Shown one piece after another: positions 12,292-17,770 of a DNA stretch of 17,770 bases (position 1 is its first letter; every line of letters begins with the position of its first letter). The notes under the pieces were generated by a model. That model was not told the DNA's origin and did not search any database. It saw only the letters and a list, made by a program, of their open reading frames with translations. The DNA is taken from the NCBI GenBank assembly GCA_017547345.1, contig JAFYPY010000128.1:1-17770 (forward strand), given 5' to 3'. The stretch is from Bacillota bacterium. GTDB lineage: Bacteria; Bacillota_A; Clostridia; Peptostreptococcales; Anaerovoracaceae. The position numbers were made by a program, and so were the translations under genes.

Positions 12292-12825
12292 TTAAAAATC
12301 CTCATCGTCCATGATATCATCATCATGTTTTATCATTTCTTCTGTTGGTTTTACATCATTTCTTTTGCGTGCCGCTATTGTTCTGCCTTGTTCATCTTTG
12401 TACATATTAAGTTCTCTTTGAAATTTAGCCAATCGCTGGCTTTTTACATAGGCTGCAAAACGTTTGATTTCAGCTATTTCTTCCACAGTATATTCTTCTT
12501 CGTCAAAATGAGCTGCTAGAGTATTAGGTTTTGCAGTTTCTATAGGAGTATCACTGGCTGGATAATCTGGTTTTGTTAGTGAACCAGATCCGGCAAGTAT
12601 ATCCTTACGAGGAGGTAATTTTTCTGTTAATGGAATAAAAATTAGTTCTTGGACATTTACGTCTAATGCATCAGCAATTTTTTTTAGAGTTTCAATTTTA
12701 GGATTTGCTTTACCTAATTCATATCTTCTGATAGCAGAATCAGCCATACCACATAGATCTCCAAGTTGTTTTTGAGTTAAGCCTTTTTTTAGTCTAATAC
12801 GTTTTATATTTTCTCCGCTTGTCAT
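12292..12825 (-). CDS. XRE-family repressor of immunity circuit 2
   Basis: A 177-residue protein: N-terminal helix-turn-helix (about 5-60; LTQKQLGDLCGMADSAIRRYELGKA, slightly over one motif), then NVQELIFIPL, a linker and a helical segment (EEIAEIKRFAAYVKSQRL). The end is very acidic (KHDDDIMDDEDF). There is no peptidase domain and no adjacent metallopeptidase, so its inactivation must differ from circuit 1; the ORF6N antirepressor on the opposite strand is a candidate. GAGGTGAT precedes the ATG. It is divergent from the small HTH gene 12980-13171 over about 150 bp holding three matching operators. Confidence 0.88.
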   Translation of the reverse strand: MTSGENIKRIRLKKGLTQKQLGDLCGMADSAIRRYELGKANPKIETLKKIADALDVNVQELIFIPLTEKLPPRKDILAGSGSLTKPDYPASDTPIETAKPNTLAAHFDEEEYTVEEIAEIKRFAAYVKSQRLAKFQRELNMYKDEQGRTIAARKRNDVKPTEEMIKHDDDIMDDEDF

Positions 12826-12870
12826 TATATCACCTCAAGAATATAGTAGCATACTGGTGGCAAAAAGGAA

Positions 12871-12886
12871 AGTACAAAAAAGTTCT
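12871..12886. promoter_or_regulatory. Operator A of circuit 2
   Basis: AGTACAAAAAAGTTCT, pattern AGWACA-N4-TGTWCT with one mismatch. It lies 31 bp before operator B, on the repressor side. Confidence 0.72.
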
Positions 12887-12895
12887 AAAAAGGCA

Positions 12896-12924
12896 TTGAC
12901 AAGTACAGAAATGTACTGTAATAT
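12896..12924 (+). promoter_or_regulatory. Rightward promoter of circuit 2
   Basis: Perfect TTGACA (12896-12901), 17-nt spacer, TAATAT (12919-12924). Operator B fills nearly the whole spacer, an arrangement for direct repression. Confidence 0.85.
12902..12917. promoter_or_regulatory. Operator B of circuit 2, in the promoter spacer
   Basis: AGTACAGAAATGTACT, palindrome with a 4-nt centre, located between the -35 and -10 boxes. Operators A, B and C start 31 and 32 bp apart, close to three helical turns. Confidence 0.85.
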
Positions 12925-12933
12925 GATAGCAAC

Positions 12934-12949
12934 AGAACAAAGATGTTCT
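12934..12949. promoter_or_regulatory. Operator C of circuit 2
   Basis: AGAACAAAGATGTTCT, extended on both sides to a 9-bp inverted repeat AACAGAACA/TGTTCTGTT. It covers the early transcribed region. Confidence 0.82.
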
Positions 12950-12979
12950 GTTTTGAAATAAAGAAAAGAGGTGGACAAT

Positions 12980-13171
12980 ATGAAACTTGACAAAAATAAA
13001 TATGAGATCGCTAGAGCAAGGGTCTGTATGAGTTCCAAGGAAATTATTGATGCAGGAATACCAAAAGGAACACTTTACAGAATTGTAAATGGTGAAGATG
13101 TAAGGCCAGAAACAATTGGAAAGTTAGCAGCTATTTTAAAGGTTGATATTACAGAAATTATTGAAGATTAG
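12980..13171 (+). CDS. Small HTH regulator (Cro-like) of circuit 2
   Basis: A 63-residue XRE protein: KYEIARARVCMSSKEIIDAG, then IPKGTLYRIVNGEDVRPETI (recognition helix) and LAAILKVDITEII. ATG 12980 is preferred over a GTG at 12971, because AAAGAGG (12965-12971) is 8 nt upstream of it. It is divergent from the 12292-12825 repressor and 13 nt ahead of the ORF6N gene, with which it forms an operon. It probably acts on the same three operators as a Cro-like counter-repressor. Confidence 0.85.
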   Translation: MKLDKNKYEIARARVCMSSKEIIDAGIPKGTLYRIVNGEDVRPETIGKLAAILKVDITEIIED

Positions 13172-13184
13172 GAAGGAATAATGT

Positions 13185-13856
13185 ATGAAGCAGGTAGAAA
13201 AAATAGCACAACAACTTCCAGAAATCAAAATCTGGAATAATCAACGAGTTGTAACATTCAAAGATATTGATGAAGTACATGAAAGACCAAAAGGAACAGC
13301 AAGTCGAAACTTCAAAAGCAATAAAAAGCATTTTATTAAAGATGTGGATTATTACTTAGTAATCCATGAAGATTTCAATGGACGAAATTCGTCCAATGGA
13401 GAAAAGGCAGCATTTGGAGTTATTCCGCCAAAAGGACTTACGTTACTTACAGAAAGTGGTTATTTAATGGTTGTAAAATCTTTTACAGATGATTTGTCCT
13501 GGGAAGTGCAAAGAAGACTTGTAAACAATTACTTTCTAAGGGATGAACAGTCTGAGGAGACTGAACTGCCACAGAAAGAAAAGGTTTTATTAAAAAATTC
13601 AAGAACATGGTTCCAACAAAACAACTGGAAGATGAAGTTGATTTGTGACTACTTTGATTGGGAACGTAAATATTTGTATCATAAGATTTTAAGAGAAGTT
13701 TCGGATATTTATGATTTAGATGGACTTGAAGTGACATACATAGGAGAATACGGTCATGAACCAAGATATAAGATGGAATTATTGGAATTCTATCCTCCAG
13801 CACAAGAAACGGCTAGTCGATATATCGATTTTCTGTTAGCAGAAGTAGAAGAATAA
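13185..13856 (+). CDS. ORF6N-domain antirepressor
   Basis: A 223-residue protein. The N-terminal ~110 residues are an ORF6N domain (PEIKIWNNQRVVTFKDIDEV, then NFKSNKKHFIKDVDYYLV and GLTLLTESGYLMVVKSFTD), found in phage antirepressors and DNA-binding regulators. The C-terminal half contains RTWFQQNNWKMKLICDYFDWERKYLYHKI, probably a distinct domain. GGAAGGA gives a 7-nt spacing to ATG 13185. It is the second gene in the rightward operon of circuit 2, so it is off while that repressor holds and may inactivate a repressor when on. Which of the three is its target cannot be told. Confidence 0.87.
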   Translation: MKQVEKIAQQLPEIKIWNNQRVVTFKDIDEVHERPKGTASRNFKSNKKHFIKDVDYYLVIHEDFNGRNSSNGEKAAFGVIPPKGLTLLTESGYLMVVKSFTDDLSWEVQRRLVNNYFLRDEQSEETELPQKEKVLLKNSRTWFQQNNWKMKLICDYFDWERKYLYHKILREVSDIYDLDGLEVTYIGEYGHEPRYKMELLEFYPPAQETASRYIDFLLAEVEE

Positions 13857-13895
13857 CTTTTCAATTATGAAAAAAAATTTAGCCTATCATATTAT

Positions 13896-13965
13896 TAAAA
13901 AGAGCCCAAGTAAGAGCGGCAACTCTTAGCAAGGGCAGTAACCCGTCAACCACCATAATTGAAAG
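13896..13965 (+). ncRNA. Structured RNA motif, copy B (C4/CI-like candidate)
   Basis: TAAGAG/CTCTTA hairpin (13911-13928) enclosed by GCCC with GGGC, the same fold as copy A with compensatory changes. It lies 40 nt after the ORF6N gene and ahead of the leader of 14024-14464. A segment in it (13931-13947, AAGGGCAGTAACCCGTC) is nearly complementary to GACGGTTGCCCTTT at 13985-13998 in that leader, so the motif could pair with the leader. Confidence 0.55.
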
Positions 13966-13999
13966 GGCAAACAGATTATATCATGACGGTTGCCCTTTC
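13961..13999 (+). promoter_or_regulatory. Leader hairpin, competing with RNA motif B
   Basis: Ten-bp perfect stem GAAAGGGCAA (13961-13970) and TTGCCCTTTC (13990-13999), loop of 19 nt holding an ATG at 13983. The right arm can pair instead with 13931-13947 of motif B, giving two exclusive folds just before the ribosome binding site of 14024-14464. This resembles an attenuator. The ATG in the loop opens a 17-codon frame that overlaps the start of 14024-14464. Confidence 0.55.
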
Positions 14000-14023
14000 G
14001 CAAGAGAAAGGAAGTAGATACAA

Positions 14024-14464
14024 ATGCACCACGTAGAAATGATTCAGAAGATTGAGAACACAGTGAACAATGTAAATGATACCGGATTAGAATTGATTAT
14101 TCGTTTTATCGGTGGAATGGAGGATGTTGAGAAATACAACGTCAATACTACACCAGAACGTATAGAGCAGATTAAAGCCGAAGAAGAACAGAAGGCAGTA
14201 GAGGAAAAGGTAAAGAAAGAACAGGAACGAATGAACAAGCCAGACCCATACACGATGAATGATACCATGAAGATGTTAGGCAAGCAGTGTCCGCTGTCTA
14301 CGATTGGAACAAGAGGCTTTATGGAAATTCGCAATATTCTGGAAGCAAGACCTCATACAGCAACTTTGGATACAGCAATTGATATTTTCGCGTTGGGGTT
14401 CATATACGGAAAGCGAGCAGAGAGATCCAAAAGAAAGGGTGTGGCTGATATTGCAAGAGCATGA
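14024..14464 (+). CDS. Helical protein, unknown function (146 aa)
   Basis: Starts MHHVEMIQKIENTVNNVNDTG. It has helical segments and a charged Glu/Lys-rich middle (about 45-75; EEEQKAVEEKVKKEQERM), then a region ending FALGFIYGKRAERSKRKG. No catalytic motif is seen. AAAGGAAG precedes the ATG. It is controlled by a leader that can fold in two ways, so its expression may be regulated by the motif B RNA. It is probably in an operon with the next small genes up to 14892. The family is not recognised. Confidence 0.8.
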   Translation: MHHVEMIQKIENTVNNVNDTGLELIIRFIGGMEDVEKYNVNTTPERIEQIKAEEEQKAVEEKVKKEQERMNKPDPYTMNDTMKMLGKQCPLSTIGTRGFMEIRNILEARPHTATLDTAIDIFALGFIYGKRAERSKRKGVADIARA

Positions 14465-14729
14465 TGTTATTAATTCCATTATGAGGCAGTATGCTGGCAG
14501 AACCCCAATAACAAGAAGAGGTATTAAAATTCTTTACGATAGGGCTCAATATCGAGGGTATCAGCCATGTGCAATATATGCAGGGCTTAAAACTGTAATT
14601 TGCAAGAATTATCTCCGATCAGAGTATCAGCCACCAAATGGAGATGTTACCCAAGAGGTTATACATGACCGGATTTACATAGAAGATGTTGAATTTAGGG
14701 CGATTATGAAAGGTTATATAAATTATTAA
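14451..14729 (+). CDS. Small protein (about 92 aa), unknown function
   Basis: Reads QEHDVINSIMRQYAGRTP, then RGIKILYDRAQYRGYQPCAIYAGLKTVICKNYL. Its start is uncertain: TTG 14451 (AAAGGG 11 nt upstream, 14-nt overlap with the previous gene) or ATG 14481 (82 residues, no clear ribosome binding site). The shared overlap suggests coupling. No family is recognised. Rich in Tyr, Arg and Ile, it may be a small mixed alpha/beta protein. Confidence 0.68.
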   Translation: MQEHDVINSIMRQYAGRTPITRRGIKILYDRAQYRGYQPCAIYAGLKTVICKNYLRSEYQPPNGDVTQEVIHDRIYIEDVEFRAIMKGYINY

Positions 14730-14742
14730 GAGGTGATGTGAA

Positions 14743-14892
14743 ATGCAGAAATTAATTGATAAATATGGAAAACTAGGAATGGTTAAGATACCTGGAACAG
14801 AAAAAGAAGTACCCATTCTTAATCTTCCTATGATGTCAGATGAAGAATGGCAGCAATTGGCTGCTAAACAGAGGGATAAGACCGGGAAGTAA
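14743..14892 (+). CDS. Small protein (49 aa), unknown function
   Basis: Starts MQKLIDKYGKLGMVKIPGTE and ends LAAKQRDKTGK. AAGAGGTGA at 14728-14736 is a strong ribosome binding site 6 nt before the ATG. It lies 13 nt after the previous stop, in the same operon. The pattern -GTEKEVPILNLPMMSDEEW- suggests a short beta hairpin with a C-terminal helix. Function unknown. Confidence 0.72.
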   Translation: MQKLIDKYGKLGMVKIPGTEKEVPILNLPMMSDEEWQQLAAKQRDKTGK

Positions 14893-14952
14893 TTCAAGGT
14901 GTCACTGAAATAATGATAACTTGAAAGATAGAAAACTTTGTGAATTAGGGAA

Positions 14953-14969
14953 AGGTGTTACCAACACCT
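14953..14969 (+). terminator. Hairpin terminator of the 14024-14892 operon
   Basis: Perfect 7-bp stem AGGTGTT/AACACCT with loop ACC, 60 nt after the last stop. The following bases are GAATTTAATAT, a partial T-tract, so it may be leaky. Confidence 0.5.
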
Positions 14970-15076
14970 GAATTTAATATCATAAGATAAGCAGATATAT
15001 ATATCACTTTCGACATTATAATATAAAAAAATCATATTATTATAAAGGTTACTGCCATTTGAAAGGGGCTGGTTGA

Positions 15077-15241
15077 ATGGATGAGAAAATAGAAGTAATC
15101 AGACAGATACAGGAAGGTTATGACAGAAATTGTATTATCGAAGCTGAAGCAATCGAACTGGTAAAGCAGGGGAACGCTCTCGTGGCAGCAGAACTGTTAA
15201 ATACTTTTGAAGATAGTAACCTTAAGGAAATATTGAAGTAG
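15077..15241 (+). CDS. Small helical protein (54 aa) ahead of integrase
   Basis: Starts MDEKIEVIRQIQEGYDRNC and ends LKEILK, amphipathic helices throughout. GAAAGGGG at 15061-15068 is 8 nt before the ATG. It precedes the integrase by 79 bp in the same direction. Such small proteins frequently precede integrase genes in clostridial integrative elements, but their role is not known to me; an accessory to recombination is possible. Confidence 0.72.
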   Translation: MDEKIEVIRQIQEGYDRNCIIEAEAIELVKQGNALVAAELLNTFEDSNLKEILK

Positions 15242-15320
15242 GGAAAAAGTTTCTTGGAGTATATGTATTGCTGCAGGTATGGATTGTAGATGTTTAAATG
15301 GCATCGGAAAGGAGTAGCTT

Positions 15321-16439
15321 ATGGCAGTAGACAAAAGAGGAAGAAAACTTCCAAAAGGAGTACGTCAAAAAGGGAGCCGTTTCGAAGGTCGTGTTACATA
15401 CCAAGAGAAAACTTATTCTGTATATGGCGATACAGTAAAAGAGACTCAGACAAAGATGACAGAGCTTAAATATAAATTAGAACATGGAGTTTTTGTTGAG
15501 AAGAGTAAGCTAACTTTGGATCAGTGGTTTGATACCTGGATTGAGGAATATAAAAAGAATCAGGTCAAGATTGGAACCTATACCAACTATAAGAACTATT
15601 ATCGATGTATGCTTAAAGAACGATTAGGCAGCAGGTACATTGCTGATATAAGAGGGGAGCACATTCAAAAGCTTTATAATGATTATGTAAAAGAGGACTA
15701 TTCCCTTACAGCAATCAAATCAACAGCAATTATACTGAATGGATGTTTTAAGCAGGCGGTCAAGAATGGTCTGATAGAGAAGAATCCAGTTCTAAATACA
15801 GAACTTCCAAGACGAAAGGAGAAGAAGGTGAAGGAGGCAATGACAAAAGAACAGCAGACACTCTTCATGGAATATGCAAAAGATAGCTATTTATATAATT
15901 TGTTTGCGATTATGTTAAGGACCGGTATGAGAATCGGAGAACTGCAAGCCTTAAAGTATTCAGATATAAACAGAAAGAACAATGTCATTGAAGTGCGGAG
16001 AACATTAAAATATATTGTTGGCATAGGCTATCTGGAAGACACGCCAAAGACCAGGACCTCGAAAAGAGATATTCCTTTGACTACTGCCACACTGCAGCTA
16101 TTTGAGAATCAGAAGAAGCAATGGAGTCGTAAGATAGGGAATATCAATGGATATATCTTTACAAATGAAAAGGGCGAGCCATTGAGCAGAGATAAGGTTC
16201 AAGGAGAAATTGACCGCATTGTTAAGAGGATAAGGAAGGATGGGTATGAATTTAATCATATAAGTCCTCATATATTCCGGCATACATTTGCTACTAGGGC
16301 AATTGAAGCTGGAATGCAGCCACAGGTATTGAAAACGATAATGGGGCATAGTTCTTTGGCAATGACAATGGATTTATATAGTCATGTAATGGAAGATGTA
16401 AAGGTCAATGAAATGGAAAAGATAGATATAGCATTTTAG
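15321..16439 (+). CDS. int: Tyrosine recombinase (integrase)
   Basis: A 372-residue integrase. An arm-binding domain (about 5-60; RGRKLPKGVRQKGSRFEGRV), core-binding SAM-like domain (about 65-160) and catalytic domain (about 175-365) are present. Catalytic residues: R204 in TGMRIGEL, K248 in TRTSKRD, H317 and R320 in HIFRH, H343 in MGHSS and nucleophile Y353 in DLYSH; the set is complete. GGAAAGGAG gives a strong ribosome binding site. It should integrate and excise the circle at a host site with the excisionase. Its attachment region appears to lie directly downstream, where repeated arm-type sites occur. Confidence 0.95.
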   Translation: MAVDKRGRKLPKGVRQKGSRFEGRVTYQEKTYSVYGDTVKETQTKMTELKYKLEHGVFVEKSKLTLDQWFDTWIEEYKKNQVKIGTYTNYKNYYRCMLKERLGSRYIADIRGEHIQKLYNDYVKEDYSLTAIKSTAIILNGCFKQAVKNGLIEKNPVLNTELPRRKEKKVKEAMTKEQQTLFMEYAKDSYLYNLFAIMLRTGMRIGELQALKYSDINRKNNVIEVRRTLKYIVGIGYLEDTPKTRTSKRDIPLTTATLQLFENQKKQWSRKIGNINGYIFTNEKGEPLSRDKVQGEIDRIVKRIRKDGYEFNHISPHIFRHTFATRAIEAGMQPQVLKTIMGHSSLAMTMDLYSHVMEDVKVNEMEKIDIAF

Positions 16440-16463
16440 GGCAGGGTAACCTGTCCTTTTTTT
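16439..16463 (+). terminator. Terminator overlapping integrase stop
   Basis: Stem GGGCAGG (16439-16445) and CCTGTCC (16450-16456) with one G-U pair, loop GTAA, then seven T (16457-16463). The stem begins in the stop codon. Confidence 0.88.
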
Positions 16464-16479
16464 GTTGCCTAATTTACCC

Positions 16480-16750
16480 AATTTCTGCCCAAGATAGCAA
16501 GGACTTCTATAAACTGATACAAACTTTCAAAGTAGAAAAACCCTTTGTTTTCTAGGAAAATAAACGAATATAAGCTGATATGAATAGTTAGCCATTAACA
16601 TTGTGATTTAAAAGAATATAGAGTACATACAAAGGGTTGGAATAGTTACAAGCCTTTATTTTGCTGTGTTTAGCAAGTGGTAAAAGTTTAATTTTAGAAG
16701 CAAAAATAGAAGGGTTGCCCAAGATTTGCCCAAGATTTGTCAAGATAGGA
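16480..16750. other. Probable attP region with integrase arm sites
   Basis: TGCCCAAGAT occurs at 16486-16495, 16716-16725 and 16727-16736, and the variant TGTCAAGAT at 16738-16746. The last three are at an exact 11-bp spacing. Repeats on both flanks of a 220-bp interval next to the integrase are the usual layout of attP arm sites. The crossover core must lie in between but is not identified; an inverted pair AACCCTTTGT (16539-16548) and ACAAAGGGTT (16629-16638) is a candidate. Confidence 0.72.
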
Positions 16751-16900
16751 AAATACGTTTATAGCTACATTGGAACAATTAATGCTGATTTGGTTGCTTG
16801 TGATAAATAGGGAGTTTAGAAATGAGTGTTTTATTTCTGTTGTGTGGGATTAATAAAATCGAAATTAACTAAGAAAGGTTAAATAATATTATGAAAATGG
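16751..16900. other. Gene-free AT-rich spacer
   Basis: About 150 bp with no credible gene. A 16-codon frame at 16822 (MSVLFLLCG) and an 8-codon frame at 16891 lack support. It separates attP from the promoter of the HTH-metallopeptidase pair. Confidence 0.4.
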
Positions 16901-16929
16901 TTGACAAATTTTCTTAAATGGAATATTAT
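16901..16929 (+). promoter_or_regulatory. Promoter of the HTH-metallopeptidase pair
   Basis: Perfect TTGACA (16901-16906), 17-nt spacer, TATTAT (16924-16929), 29 bp before the HTH start at 16958. It is independent of integrase transcription. Confidence 0.83.
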
Positions 16930-16957
16930 AGGTTTATAGGGAGAAAGGAGGCGCATT

Positions 16958-17320
16958 ATGTTAACGAGATTTGGCAAGTTTTGCAGAAAATTGCGTATAG
17001 ATAAAGGCGAGTTGCTTTTGGATATGGCAAATAAATTGAATGTATCTGCTGCATTTTTATCAAAAGTTGAGAACGGAAAAAGTAAGCCTCCAATGGAGTG
17101 GAAACAAGTAATAGCGAACACATATCGGCTTACAAATGAGGAAATTAATGAGTTAGATGAGGCGATGTTTGAGGCTCGTAATCATGACAGCATCGATTTA
17201 AGTATTTTTAGCACTTCTGAGAGAGAAGAAATGTTAGCTTTCGCAAGAAGACTAAGCACAAAAGATAAAGAAATTGATGAAATTAGACGGATTTTACGAG
17301 CAGACAAGGGGAGGGATTAG
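16958..17320 (+). CDS. HTH regulator paired with ImmA/IrrE protease
   Basis: A 120-residue XRE protein: helix-turn-helix at about residues 8-60 (LLLDMANKLNVSAAFLSKVENGKSK), then a helical tail (STSEREEMLAFARRLSTKDKEIDEIRRILR). A strong AAAGGAGG ribosome binding site lies before the ATG. It overlaps or adjoins the metallopeptidase gene that spans the circle joint, so the two form a co-transcribed repressor-protease pair, the third repressor set of the element. Unlike circuits 1 and 2 there is no divergent Cro-like gene. It could regulate the pair itself, the nearby integrase and attP, or the accessory genes after 199. Confidence 0.87.
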   Translation: MLTRFGKFCRKLRIDKGELLLDMANKLNVSAAFLSKVENGKSKPPMEWKQVIANTYRLTNEEINELDEAMFEARNHDSIDLSIFSTSEREEMLAFARRLSTKDKEIDEIRRILRADKGRD

Positions 17321-17770
17321 TCTGAAAGCATGTGTAAGACCACGTTCGAAAGCAGAAATCAGAAAAATTGCAGCTAGATTAAGAAAAATTACGGGTTTTG
17401 AGGAAACAAAAAAATTTCCTATCGTGCAGTTTATCGAGTGGATTATAGGCGATCCAGATGGAGAATATAATTTTGAAATTGTTGGATTAAGTGAAATGGA
17501 CGATAAGTATGCGGTAACAGATTTAAAGGCAGGAATTATAAAAATCCGAGAAGACGTATATAAACGTGCAATAGAAGGTTCTCCGAGAGATTTGTTTACT
17601 TTATTTCACGAAGTAGGACATTTTGTTTTGCATCCTCCGGGAGAGGTGATGTTTGCCAGAGGAGATGTACCTGCTTATCAAGATCCGGAATGGCAAGCAA
17701 ATTGTTTCGCAGCTGAATTAATGGCACCATATAGTTTGGCAAGGGGTATGAGTGCAGAACAAATAGTGGA
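17277..17770 (+). CDS. ImmA/IrrE-like metallopeptidase, 5' part (continues at 1-199)
   Basis: Zinc metallopeptidase of the ImmA/IrrE (DUF955) type; family members cleave a partner XRE repressor to release phage or ICE genes. Joined across the contig ends it is 183 residues from the ATG at 17277. The HEVGH zinc motif is at residues 111-115, followed by HPPGE, and a likely third zinc ligand is E138 in PEWQANCFAAELM. The gene directly follows the HTH gene 16958-17320 and overlaps it by 44 nt if the ATG is used. A GGGGAGGG ribosome binding site at 17309-17315 could instead serve a non-ATG start near 17316-17322, giving about 168 residues; the start is unresolved. The partner is probably the upstream HTH protein (inference from gene order). 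Confidence 0.88.
   Translation, partial: MKLDGFYEQTRGGISLKACVRPRSKAEIRKIAARLRKITGFEETKKFPIVQFIEWIIGDPDGEYNFEIVGLSEMDDKYAVTDLKAGIIKIREDVYKRAIEGSPRDLFTLFHEVGHFVLHPPGEVMFARGDVPAYQDPEWQANCFAAELMAPYSLARGMSAEQIV
17630..17770. repeat. Right copy of exact 141-bp terminal direct repeat
   Basis: Identical base for base to 1-141. Removing one copy gives a circle of 17,629 bp. Both copies lie inside the metallopeptidase gene that begins near 17277 and ends at 199. Confidence 0.95.

Noticed and set aside
15017..15022. TATAAT as a promoter for the small gene at 15077 and integrase
   Set aside because: There is no acceptable -35 box at 16-18 bp (GATATA at best); left unannotated as a promoter.
16822..16872. 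16-codon frame MSVLFLLCG
   Set aside because: Too short, weak ribosome binding site and no terminator; probably chance.
1..17770. CRISPR array, tRNA gene, rRNA or intact IS transposase
   Set aside because: No regularly spaced repeats with unique spacers, no tRNA cloverleaf with CCA-type end, no rRNA-like sequence and no transposase frame were seen.

Overview
The window reads as one complete circular mobile element. Bases 1-141 are repeated exactly at 17630-17770, and joining the ends restores an intact ImmA/IrrE-type metallopeptidase gene in frame, so the real molecule is probably a circle of 17,629 bp. AT-rich sequence, strong AGGAGG-type ribosome binding sites, ImmR/ImmA-like repressor-protease pairs, a phage replisome organiser and a DUF1492/ArpU-like regulator all point to a Firmicute host, most likely a gut clostridium of the Lachnospiraceae type (inference).

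Layout, starting after the integrase: attP-like DNA with integrase arm repeats (16480-16750); an HTH regulator and metallopeptidase crossing the contig ends (16958-17770 and 1-199); an accessory stretch with a 39-residue ORF and two membrane proteins (369-2180); two tandem promoter-to-terminator small RNAs on the minus strand (2394-2604); a first immunity circuit (metallopeptidase and repressor leftward, Cro-like gene rightward, 2736-4189). The early operon follows: small proteins, an excisionase-like protein, iteron-like repeats, a replisome organiser and a primase-helicase (4258-8267). Then come a sigma-70 family factor and an ArpU-like regulator (8460-9984), followed by about 480 nt of dense hairpins that look like a large ornate non-coding RNA. 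A regulatory zone carries an HTH fusion protein, a Rha protein, a second immunity circuit with an ORF6N antirepressor, and two diverged copies of a structured RNA motif (10546-14000). Small ORFs and a tyrosine integrase close the circle (14024-16439).

The element has integration, excision, replication and three sets of repressor-type genes, but no terminase, portal, capsid, tail, holin or lysin gene. It therefore resembles a phage satellite (PICI-like) or a cryptic phage-derived plasmid rather than a phage. The most striking part is the structured region 10016-10500, located where a phage with this gene order would begin its packaging genes. Hairpin density, about 450-nt span, and a long-range closing helix fit the general description of the ROOL/GOLLD class of ornate RNAs found in phages and mobile elements, although family membership could not be tested here.
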